A DNA stretch of 5,727 nt from contig QIIH01000083.1 of the NCBI GenBank assembly GCA_003229235.1, positions 1-5,727 of the forward strand, written 5' to 3'. Every line of letters begins with the position of its first letter. The stretch's first letter is position 1. Positions 1 through 5,557 of this stretch are shown piece by piece. The notes beneath the pieces are model-generated. The model was not told where the DNA came from. It worked only from the letters and a program-made list of their open reading frames with translations, and made no database searches. The position numbers and the translations under genes are program-made. This DNA comes from Flavobacteriales bacterium (GTDB lineage Bacteria; Bacteroidota; Bacteroidia; Flavobacteriales; Flavobacteriaceae).

Positions 1-189
1 AATTGCCTTCTTTCCTGGCGTATCAAAATAGAGAGGGTCAATCTTTGCTAAACGCTCGTTCATTTTGTTGAGCCAAGTAATAAAAAAGTCGCGAACATCG
101 TAATACTGCCCCCTGTTGGCATCCATCCAGGCTTTGTTATTGTTTTGTTGTAAGAGATCAAGAAATTGGTAGAGCTGTTCGAATCCCAT
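1..189 (-). CDS. DUF2461 family protein, N-terminal 63 residues (runs off left edge)
   Basis: This reading frame starts at an ATG (187-189, minus strand) and stays open to the window edge, giving 63 codons with no stop. The N-terminus begins MGFEQLYQFLDLLQQNNNKA, then WMDANRGQYYDVRDFF. The pattern F-L-x-x-L-x-x-N-N-x-K-x-W-(F/M)-x-x-N-R-x-x-Y is the hallmark of the DUF2461 (TIGR02453) family. From general knowledge, full members are roughly 210-230 residues, so about a quarter is visible. The biochemical function of the family is not established and none is assigned here. The start codon lies 4 bases after the stop of the XRE/S24 repressor gene, so the two are very probably one transcript and may be translationally coupled. 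A weak purine-rich stretch (gaggatagag, minus strand) precedes the ATG but overlaps the end of the upstream gene. Family assignment is fairly secure; function is unknown. Confidence 0.85.
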   Translation of the reverse strand, partial: MGFEQLYQFLDLLQQNNNKAWMDANRGQYYDVRDFFITWLNKMNERLAKIDPLYFDTPGKKAI

Positions 190-193
190 GCTA

Positions 194-964
194 CTACTCT
201 ATCCTCAAGTTGCTAATTTGCCCTTTAAGATCTTCCATAGATTCTTTAAGCTGTTTAAACAGCGTTGTCTCAGAAGCGTCGTCCAAGCCAAAAGCAATTT
301 TGCTATTAACAAGCCATAACTCTTGTAAATCACTAACGAGGACCTCTATAGGGAGATATTCTTCGTTTAGTGAAACCAACCTAATTTTAGCTGGATCGGC
401 CAGCTTCTCTAACTTTTTAACTAAGACCGAGTCTTTTAAAACAATAATGTATATTTTTCGATCTGTCGCTTCAAACAAACTAGGCACAGACCTACCTAAA
501 ACCCATTCGTTAGGTTTAATATTAGGCATCATACTATCTCCTTCTACCTGAAAGCCACGATACGTAGCATTTTTGAACTGTGGCAATGGCAACGAAAAAG
601 CAGGTAATGTATCGTACCATTGTGCATCACCAATATTTTGAGGATATCCTGCCGCTGCTTTTTGACCAACCAACAAAATATTTTCATTCTCCTGTTCGTT
701 AATGGTAATAACCTTAGGCATAGTATCGGCACCATCTAACGCTTTAATTTTTTGAAAGCTTTCGCCATATAACCAAAGTGGATTAATTTGGAATTGCTTG
801 CACAATTCCATTACAATTTTTCCGGAAATCTTTGTTTTACCACGTTCTATATCCGCAATAATATTGGAGATTCCGAGGAGTTGAGCAAAATATTGCTGCG
901 TATGGCCTAGTTCTTCTCTAATCTGTTTGAATCTTTTGGCCTCGATTGGGTGCGGTGCTTTCAT
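194..964 (-). CDS. XRE-family HTH / S24 (LexA-like) peptidase transcriptional repressor
   Basis: The 256-residue protein has two domains. Residues about 10-66 form an XRE/Cro-type helix-turn-helix (core HTQQYFAQLLGIS, then ADIERGKTKIS). Residues about 97-222 form an S24 LexA/CI-like peptidase fold. The likely nucleophile is Ser144 in VEGDSMMPNI, the general base Lys183 in VLVKKL, and the probable self-cleavage bond Ala105-Gly106 in QKAAAGYP; all are intact. In this family DNA damage or another signal triggers autocleavage and derepression; the signal here is unknown. The C-terminal tail (about 230-256) is charged and possibly coiled. It is not orthodox LexA, which has a winged helix rather than an XRE domain; prophage-type or stress regulators are closer. 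The start at 964 is the only in-frame ATG that keeps the whole HTH. Twin operator-like sites directly upstream suggest autorepression. The DUF2461 gene follows after 4 bases. Confidence 0.9.
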   Translation of the reverse strand: MKAPHPIEAKRFKQIREELGHTQQYFAQLLGISNIIADIERGKTKISGKIVMELCKQFQINPLWLYGESFQKIKALDGADTMPKVITINEQENENILLVGQKAAAGYPQNIGDAQWYDTLPAFSLPLPQFKNATYRGFQVEGDSMMPNIKPNEWVLGRSVPSLFEATDRKIYIIVLKDSVLVKKLEKLADPAKIRLVSLNEEYLPIEVLVSDLQELWLVNSKIAFGLDDASETTLFKQLKESMEDLKGQISNLRIE

Positions 965-982
965 TCATTAAAGTTACGCATA

Positions 983-1020
983 AGTTGGAAATAATCCAAC
1001 TATTAGGAAATAATCCCACT
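983..1020. promoter_or_regulatory. Two tandem operator-like sites upstream of the XRE/S24 gene
   Basis: Two adjacent 19-base units, AGTTGGAAATAATCCAACT (983-1001) and ATTAGGAAATAATCCCACT (1002-1020), match at 16 of 19 positions. The first is a perfect inverted repeat with 7-base arms (983-989 and 995-1001) around a 5-base centre. The second keeps the GGA-AATAA-TCC core (1006-1016). The 19-base spacing, near two helical turns, would place two dimers on similar faces of the DNA. The sites lie 19-56 bases upstream of the repressor ATG (962-964), where bound protein could block its promoter. Binding by the neighbouring XRE/S24 protein is inferred from position and symmetry, not shown. Confidence 0.6.
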
Positions 1021-1142
1021 TTAACTAATTGATTAACACGGTGATATTGTCAAATCAGTGAGTTTTCGTGAAGTTTATTTACAGCCAAAACCTATGTGCG
1101 CTATAACAATGAGGTTCAATATCTTAACTATTAATAATATGG

Positions 1143-1150
1143 TATCTTTA
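1143..1150 (+). promoter_or_regulatory. Possible -7 promoter element of the Ala/Asp-rich lipoprotein gene
   Basis: TATCTTTA fits the Bacteroidota -7 consensus TAnnTTTG at all but the last base and lies 27 bases before the ATG at 1178, a plausible leader length. No TTG -33 element is present at the usual spacing, so the call is weak. The rest of the 213-base divergent gap (965-1177) holds the twin operator sites and A+T-rich sequence without other clear signals. Confidence 0.25.
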
Positions 1151-1177
1151 TACAAATAATCACTAATCCCTAATATT

Positions 1178-1489
1178 ATGAAAAAATTATTTTTAGGAGT
1201 ATTTGTTCTGCTTATGGCAGTTTCATTTACTTCTTGTAGAGAAACTGAGAAAAAAGCAGAAGACGCAATAGAAGAAGCTGGAGACGCTGCAACCGATGCC
1301 GATAGCGATGCTGTAGACGCCGCTGATGTTGCTGGAGAGGCAGTTAAAGACGCTGCTGATGCAGTAGACGGAGCTGTTGATGCTGCTGGCGATGCTGCTG
1401 ATGATGCAGTAGACGCTGCGGGTGAAGCAGTAGATGGTGCTGTTGAAGATGCAAAGGATGCTGTTAAAAATGCAACAGACGATGCTTAG
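1178..1489 (+). CDS. Small Ala/Asp-rich predicted lipoprotein with LEA-like repeats
   Basis: The 103-residue product starts with a signal peptide (MKKLFLGVFVLLMAVSFTSC) whose Cys20 follows F-T-S. This is a loose lipobox of the type common in Bacteroidota, so the protein is probably lipidated and anchored in the envelope. The mature part (20-103) contains 28 Ala, 20 Asp and 8 Glu but only 6 Lys/Arg, giving a net charge near -22, and it has no aromatic residues. The repeats are degenerate: AVDGAV recurs at 62-67 and 84-89 (22 residues, or two 11-mers, apart), DAVDAA at 44-49 and 76-81, and AGEAV at 52-56 and 81-85. This resembles the 11-residue amphipathic helix repeats of group-3 LEA or YtxH-like proteins. 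The similarity is in composition and pattern only; no function can be assigned. Transcription ends at the hairpin 20 bases downstream. Confidence 0.8.
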   Translation: MKKLFLGVFVLLMAVSFTSCRETEKKAEDAIEEAGDAATDADSDAVDAADVAGEAVKDAADAVDGAVDAAGDAADDAVDAAGEAVDGAVEDAKDAVKNATDDA

Positions 1490-1508
1490 TCATCTCTAAT
1501 TAAAACAG

Positions 1509-1537
1509 AAAAAAGCCTCATTAAATGAGGCTTTTTT
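1509..1537. terminator. Bidirectional rho-independent terminator
   Basis: A 13-base perfect stem (1509-1521 with 1525-1537) closes a TAA loop. The core is GCCTCAT/ATGAGGC, flanked by six A on the left and six T on the right. It therefore reads as a terminator on both strands: for the lipoprotein gene ending at 1489 (plus) and for the response regulator ending at 1560 (minus). This is the clearest terminator in the window and fits the convergent layout. Confidence 0.92.
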
Positions 1538-1559
1538 ATTTTAAATACTTCAATAATAT

Positions 1560-2231
1560 TTAAACAAATCCTCTTCGTCTCGCTTCGTCTATTAAGGTTT
1601 CGTCGTTAGCAGACTTAATATCAAATAACTCTTTGATATGATTCTTGCGCTTTTCTATTGCGCTCAAAGAAAGGTTTATATAATTACTCAAGTTTTTTGT
1701 TTGTACCCCACGTGACAAATGATGTAAAATTTGAAGATTCTTCTGATCTAACGAAAAGTCGTTGCTAATCATTTTTCTAAAATGATTATTTACCGTAGCG
1801 CTATAATACGTTCTGCCCTCGGCTACTTCTTCGAATGCACGACTAAGCTCACTAGAACTCAAGTCGCTTTTAATTAAAAACCCTTCTGGATTTATATTTT
1901 GCAGGATATTATGAATGCGTCCGTCTTCGTTAAACATCGTTAAAATAATCACTCTTGCCTTAGGATGAAACTGGCGTAATAGTACGGCAATATCAATCCC
2001 TGATGTCAATTTACCATCACTAGACGGAGGTAATTTAATATCGATAAGAGCCACATCATAAGGTTTTACATTTCTGTTTTGTTTAATAATCGATGCAGCA
2101 TCGTCACAATTAGATGCAATATCAATCATTAGGGTGTATTGCTGATTAAAATTATCGTACAAGGTATTGCGATATCCTTCAATAATAATAGGATGGTCGT
2201 CTATCATTAACACATTTAAATTTCTCTTCAT
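1560..2231 (-). CDS. NarL/LuxR-type response regulator
   Basis: The 223-residue protein has an N-terminal receiver domain (about 5-138) and a C-terminal GerE/LuxR-type helix-turn-helix (about 160-223). Receiver residues are intact: acidic pair Asp11-Asp12 in MIDDHP, phospho-acceptor Asp64 in ALIDIKLP, Thr98 in ILTMF and Lys121 in FLIKSD. The HTH is divergent from classical NarL, but LSLSAIEKRKNHIKELF near 187-203 and the ending EARRRGFV are, to my recollection, typical of a flavobacterial regulator group. Its likely partner is the HisKA_3 histidine kinase two genes upstream on the same strand, since HisKA_3 kinases usually pair with NarL-type regulators. An aquaporin gene lies between them. 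The ATG at 2231 puts the receiver domain at the expected distance from the N-terminus. Its 246-base upstream gap holds several weak TAnnTTTG-like boxes, none with a convincing -33 element. DNA targets are unknown. Confidence 0.93.
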   Translation of the reverse strand: MKRNLNVLMIDDHPIIIEGYRNTLYDNFNQQYTLMIDIASNCDDAASIIKQNRNVKPYDVALIDIKLPPSSDGKLTSGIDIAVLLRQFHPKARVIILTMFNEDGRIHNILQNINPEGFLIKSDLSSSELSRAFEEVAEGRTYYSATVNNHFRKMISNDFSLDQKNLQILHHLSRGVQTKNLSNYINLSLSAIEKRKNHIKELFDIKSANDETLIDEARRRGFV

Positions 2232-2238
2232 GGTCGTA

Positions 2239-2266
2239 CAAACTTAGTTTGGAGGATAGGTTTGGA
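2239..2266. repeat. Inverted and direct repeats just upstream of the response regulator
   Basis: CAAACTTAGTTTG (2239-2251) is an inverted repeat with 5-base arms. The plus-strand word GTTTGGA occurs at 2247-2253 and again at 2260-2266, 13 bases apart. On the minus strand 2246-2239 reads TAAGTTTG, a perfect TAnnTTTG -7 match, but it is only 7 bases from the ATG and lacks a -33 TTG at 19-21 bases. It could be a regulator binding site or chance. Confidence 0.25.
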
Positions 2267-2410
2267 TGCCTTTCTCCAATAATAACAAATAATAGTTTGA
2301 TTTTCTTGTGACTCCTAATTTACCAAATATTAACTAAACTAGTAAGAATCACGTACAATTAATCAACGTTTAATCACTGAATAGCAAATACTATCTATAG
2401 AAAAATTAAA

Positions 2411-2453
2411 AAATGCAAAATACCAGCGTAGCATATTAATTACCAGGCTGGTG
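2411..2453 (-). terminator. Putative terminator after the aquaporin gene
   Basis: Reading the minus strand, ACCAGC (2452-2447) can pair with GCTGGT (2427-2422) and is followed by a T-rich tract at 2421-2411. An alternative small hairpin uses ACCAG/CTGGT around 2442-2452. The long loop (19 bases) or short stem makes this a moderate call. If real, it separates the aquaporin transcript from the response regulator gene. Confidence 0.4.
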
Positions 2454-2477
2454 TATTACAAAAACTTAAATAACAAT

Positions 2478-3155
2478 TTATTCTTTTCCTAAATACTTAT
2501 ATATCAACCCACCTATTACCGCACCAGCAATCGGAATGGCGATAAACAACCATAGCTGTGCTAAAGCCCAATCTCCAACAAAAATAGCCTGACTAATACT
2601 ACGTGCAGGGTTTACAGATGTATTGGTAACTGGTATACTTACTAGGTGAATAAGGGTTAAACACAAACCTATTGCAAGGCCAGCTAATCCGCTTGATGCT
2701 TTTTTATGGGTTGCGCCCATAATAACAACTAAAAAGATAAGCGTCATAACAAATTCCATCACAATGGCGGCTGTCATACTATAACCTCCTGGCGAATGTT
2801 CGCCGTATCCATTAGCAGCAAAAGTTCCTATCTCGCTACCGTTGCCTGTTACCACAACATACAAGACTCCTGCGGCAATTAGTCCTCCTAATACCTGAGC
2901 TGCAATATAAGATGGCACTTTCTTTCCCTCAATTCGGCCTCCGGCCCATAAACCTAAAGTAATCGCAGGATTAAGATGGGCTCCAGAAATGTGTCCGATA
3001 GCATACGCCATCGTGACAACAGTAAGACCGAAAGCTAAAGAAACTCCTAGCAACCCGATACCCACATTGTCGAAATTAGCAGCCAAAAGTGCGCTTCCAC
3101 ACCCACCAAAGACAAGCCAAAAAGTGCCAATGCATTCTGCAATAAATTTTTTCAT
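2478..3155 (-). CDS. aqpZ: Aquaporin Z-type water channel
   Basis: The 225-residue inner-membrane protein of the MIP family is expected to form a tetrameric channel for passive water flow. It has six hydrophobic membrane spans plus two half-helices carrying the NPA motifs at Asn62-Pro63-Ala64 (GAHLNPAIT) and Asn182-Pro183-Ala184 (NTSVNPARS). By comparison with E. coli AqpZ from memory, the aromatic/arginine selectivity filter is Phe42, His170, Thr179 and Arg185, the narrow water-selective set rather than that of a glycerol facilitator. The length is close to E. coli AqpZ (231). The N-terminus [20 protein letters not shown] matches the family start, so the ATG at 3155 is secure. The gene lies between a histidine kinase gene and its probable response regulator on the same strand, suggesting but not proving a link to osmotic or envelope signalling. 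No convincing promoter was found in the 209 bases upstream. Confidence 0.95.
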   Translation of the reverse strand: MKKFIAECIGTFWLVFGGCGSALLAANFDNVGIGLLGVSLAFGLTVVTMAYAIGHISGAHLNPAITLGLWAGGRIEGKKVPSYIAAQVLGGLIAAGVLYVVVTGNGSEIGTFAANGYGEHSPGGYSMTAAIVMEFVMTLIFLVVIMGATHKKASSGLAGLAIGLCLTLIHLVSIPVTNTSVNPARSISQAIFVGDWALAQLWLFIAIPIAGAVIGGLIYKYLGKE

Positions 3156-3202
3156 TGTAGTTGATTTTAATTAGATAAGATGTGAGACTCCTACTAATGC
3201 CT

Positions 3203-3265
3203 GAAATTTGATTTCTCAAAAACTCTATGAAAAATACAAAACGTTCTTCTAATAAATAAGAAGAA
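3203..3265. repeat. Two short inverted repeats in the kinase-aquaporin gap
   Basis: The 209-base gap (3156-3364) holds GAAAT-TTG-ATTTC at 3203-3215 and TTCTTCT (3244-3250) with AGAAGAA (3259-3265) around an 8-base spacer. The second could form a weak A/T-rich hairpin in the leader of the aquaporin transcript, or serve as a protein site. In the minus direction it is followed by CGTTTTG, not a clear U-tract, so I do not call it a terminator. No good terminator for the kinase gene is visible, which leaves read-through into the aquaporin gene possible. Confidence 0.3.
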
Positions 3266-3364
3266 AAAAATTGACATCTATCTATTCGATAAAGCGTTTA
3301 AAATAAAGGGCAATTCGTAAGTAATTTAATCTCAATATAATAGGACAGCCAAACATCCTTGATA

Positions 3365-5422
3365 TTACAACTTAAAATCGATCGAAACTTTGGTGCCATT
3401 TCCGGGTCGGCTATCTATATCTAAATGCCCCTGAATTTGCCGTACACGAGAAGTGATATTTTTAAGACCTATTCCACGTTTATTTTTAGATTTGTTCATC
3501 CCCACACCATCGTCTTTAATTTCGAGAACAATTTTGCCCTCGTTGTTTGCAAAACGAACTGCTACTTTTTTAGCTTTTGCGTGTTTTACAATGTTAGTGA
3601 GGGCTTCTTGAATTATTCTGTAAATATGTACTTTCTTGTTATTCGACATTTGATCCCAAGCTATACTTTTGTCATTTACAAGTTCGAATTCGATATTCTG
3701 TATTTCGCATTGATCATGCAATAATTTATCGATTACGTCAATATAGATTACATCACTACCAAATGTACTGGCATTTAAGTCGTGCGAAATTTGCCGAATC
3801 TCTTTTTCTATGTTCTTGAGCTCATTTAAATAACTACTTCTAATCCCCACAGACTTATCATCAACTTTTGCATTTAGGCTATCCAGCGACAAGCGTGTCC
3901 CAAATAATTTAGAAAGTACGCCGTCGTGGAGCTCTTCAGAAATTCGTTGTTTTTCTATTTGTTTTCCTTCTTCTAACTGTCTTTTTTGAGATAACATAAG
4001 CCCATAAATCTCTTCGTTTGCTTTTTGTTGAATCTCTCTAAAATTCAACTCTCGTTGATTTACTCGCCTTTGAATTAAAATATAACCCATTAGGCCAAAA
4101 GCAATTAAACTAAGTAATACAACCACCAACTGTTTATTGGTTTGTGTCACTTTATTGCGTTCCGATTCTAAAATATCTGTTTCGAATCTCAGTCGTGCAA
4201 AACGATCTAAAAACAAACGTTCTGCTCTTTGTAAGCTATCGTTCGTTTTTATGTATTGTCTAGTGTATGTTAAAGCCTGTTCTGGGTCAGAAATTTTAGC
4301 AAGCAAGGTAAGTGAGTTTTGTTCTCCTAACTGATAACTCACATCCCGTGAATTCTGCAATGCTAGCTTTGCATATTCTTTACTTTTAATTATAGAATCT
4401 AAATCAAAATAATACTCAGAAAGATGCAGATAACTTGTTACCGCTCCTAATTTATCCTGAATGCTATCTCTAAGGTGCAATGGTACTAAATAGGCCTCTG
4501 GAAATCCTTCTCGCTGCCCATCTTCGTACAAGGCAAAAGCCTTATTATCTAACAACTTAGCATAGGTCTTAGGCCTATTATAATACAAACTATCATAGGC
4601 TAGGCCTTGATCAAAATAAGAAATCGCAGTTTTAAAATCGCGTTTGCTACTATAAATATGACCTAGATTATTAAGCGTTGCAACTTCTAATGAATAATCG
4701 CCATGTTGCTTTCTATACTCTAAGGCGCGCATCTGATAATCGATGGCAAGGTCGTATCGCTCTGTATCTTTAGCAATAATCCCCAAATTAGTATAGGCAG
4801 AGGCCATATATCGAGGTTCATCTAGCGAAGAAAAATATTGCAATGCTTTAATAGAACTGGCTTCACCCCCAACATAATCTTTTTGATTTTTCTGAATAAT
4901 CGCTAGTGTTAACACAGACCTGCCTGCGTTTCTGTTATCACCCATTAAAGCAAAAAAGCGTTCGGCATAGTAAAAATTGTTAACAGCACTGTCTACTTCT
5001 TCTAAGGTATCGTAGTAGTTGCCCAAATAGTAATACGATTTTGCAATACCCATAGTATCATTATTCTTAACAGAAAGGGTTTGAAGGTCAATACTGGCTT
5101 TTCTGGTTAGATTATATTGCCCGATTCTAAAACTCTGTCTAGATATCGTTTCTAAAAATCGCGACTGCACCGAGTCTTCTTCTACATCCTCGATGAGTCG
5201 GTGAGCGCGTAGCAATTTTGAATATTTTACGTTGTTGTTAAAATCATAAGTGAGAACCTCGTCAATTATTTTTTGGACAGAATCCTGAATGGCATCAGTT
5301 GTCTGAGAATTCTTCGAATTTTTAGAATTACATCCTAAAGCAGTAAGTAGCAATAAACACAAGCAAACTTGAATAAAATTTATAAGGTGAGAGTTGTCTC
5401 TGTTATAACTTTGATAAGCCAA
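3365..5422 (-). CDS. TPR-repeat membrane histidine kinase (HisKA_3 / HATPase_c)
   Basis: The 685-residue sensor kinase starts with a hydrophobic signal segment (about 13-30) ending ALGC with Cys31, so it may be lipidated. Residues about 60-400 are helical and contain at least four recognisable TPR units (about 125-160, 165-200, 205-240, 245-280) with further degenerate ones. A membrane span follows at about 432-450, then a coiled linker, then HisKA_3 with phospho-acceptor His499 (EELHDGVLSKL). The HATPase_c domain has an N box with Asn610 (IIQEALTNIVKHA), a G1 box Asp638-x-Gly-x-Gly (DDGVGM), RGIGL (649-653) and GNGTKVS (674-680). All catalytic motifs are intact. The TPR region is presumably periplasmic and the kinase cytoplasmic. 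The likely partner is the NarL-type regulator at 1560-2231. The start codon is TTG (5420-5422): an in-frame TAA lies at 5435-5437 and the first Met is residue 124, so no ATG start exists that keeps the signal segment. The signal sensed is unknown. Confidence 0.92.
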   Translation of the reverse strand: MAYQSYNRDNSHLINFIQVCLCLLLLTALGCNSKNSKNSQTTDAIQDSVQKIIDEVLTYDFNNNVKYSKLLRAHRLIEDVEEDSVQSRFLETISRQSFRIGQYNLTRKASIDLQTLSVKNNDTMGIAKSYYYLGNYYDTLEEVDSAVNNFYYAERFFALMGDNRNAGRSVLTLAIIQKNQKDYVGGEASSIKALQYFSSLDEPRYMASAYTNLGIIAKDTERYDLAIDYQMRALEYRKQHGDYSLEVATLNNLGHIYSSKRDFKTAISYFDQGLAYDSLYYNRPKTYAKLLDNKAFALYEDGQREGFPEAYLVPLHLRDSIQDKLGAVTSYLHLSEYYFDLDSIIKSKEYAKLALQNSRDVSYQLGEQNSLTLLAKISDPEQALTYTRQYIKTNDSLQRAERLFLDRFARLRFETDILESERNKVTQTNKQLVVVLLSLIAFGLMGYILIQRRVNQRELNFREIQQKANEEIYGLMLSQKRQLEEGKQIEKQRISEELHDGVLSKLFGTRLSLDSLNAKVDDKSVGIRSSYLNELKNIEKEIRQISHDLNASTFGSDVIYIDVIDKLLHDQCEIQNIEFELVNDKSIAWDQMSNNKKVHIYRIIQEALTNIVKHAKAKKVAVRFANNEGKIVLEIKDDGVGMNKSKNKRGIGLKNITSRVRQIQGHLDIDSRPGNGTKVSIDFKL

Positions 5423-5423
5423 T

Positions 5424-5442
5424 GGGACTGGGTTTTAGCCCC
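5424..5442 (-). promoter_or_regulatory. Hairpin next to the kinase TTG start
   Basis: On the minus strand GGGGCT (5442-5437) and AGTCCC (5429-5424) can form a 6-pair RNA stem with one G-U pair and a 7-base loop, ending one base before the TTG start. It could affect initiation. However, if the candidate promoter at 5441-5471 is used, the transcript would begin within or after the left arm and the hairpin would not form in the RNA. Confidence 0.25.
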
Positions 5443-5471
5443 AAGATAAATTAATATCTTTAAATGACCAA
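5441..5471 (-). promoter_or_regulatory. Candidate Bacteroidota-type promoter of the histidine kinase gene
   Basis: Reading the minus strand, TTG (5471-5469) is followed after 20 bases by TATCTTGG (5448-5441), which matches TAnnTTTG at all but one position. Transcription would start near 5434-5437, giving a leader of about 12-15 bases before the TTG start codon. Spacing and sequence fit the Bacteroidota sigma-70 pattern; this is the best promoter match in the window but rests on pattern alone. Confidence 0.45.
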
Positions 5472-5488
5472 TTATCATAAACCCTCAA

Positions 5489-5513
5489 AGCCCAATACAA
5501 AACGCATTGGGCT
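5489..5513 (-). terminator. Terminator-like hairpin after the acidic repeat protein gene
   Basis: AGCCCAAT (5489-5496) and ATTGGGCT (5506-5513) form a perfect 8-base stem with a 9-base loop. In the minus direction it is followed by TTGAGGGTTT, a poor U-tract. It lies 45-69 bases downstream of the stop at 5558-5560 and before the kinase promoter, as expected for a terminator insulating the two genes. Confidence 0.6.
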
Positions 5514-5529
5514 AAGTTTATTCAAAACA

Positions 5530-5548
5530 AAAGACTATAAAAGTCTTT
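5530..5548 (-). terminator. Weak hairpin directly downstream of the repeat protein stop
   Basis: AAAGACT (5530-5536) and AGTCTTT (5542-5548) form a 7-base stem with a 5-base loop. In the minus direction a T-rich run (TGTTTTG) follows. It starts 10 bases after the stop codon. The stem is low in G+C, so it is a weaker terminator than the hairpin at 5489-5513; the two may act in series. Confidence 0.45.
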
Positions 5549-5557
5549 CTCTAAATA

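Noticed and set aside
210..551. Open frame on the plus strand opposite the XRE/S24 gene
   Set aside because: It is antisense to a well-supported gene, has no recognisable domain and no promoter or coupling; a chance frame.
544..735. Short minus-strand open frame inside the XRE/S24 gene in another frame
   Set aside because: Fully nested in a gene with intact catalytic motifs; its sequence has no family features.
194..964. Orthodox LexA SOS repressor, or proof of a prophage
   Set aside because: The DNA-binding domain is XRE-type, not the LexA winged helix, and no integrase, phage structural or excision genes or attachment sites are visible.
2281..2418. Several TTG plus TAnnnTTTG-like promoter pairs upstream of the response regulator
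   Set aside because: Two pairs (near 2324-2358 and 2385-2418) have an extra base in the -7 box and 22-23 base spacing; in such A/T-rich DNA they cannot be told from chance.
2989..3174. Plus-strand open frame opposite the aquaporin N-terminus
   Set aside because: Antisense shadow of a conserved membrane protein gene; no independent support.
3425..4334. Plus-strand open frames opposite the histidine kinase (3425-3724 and 4137-4334)
   Set aside because: Both are antisense to intact kinase domains and encode no recognisable protein.
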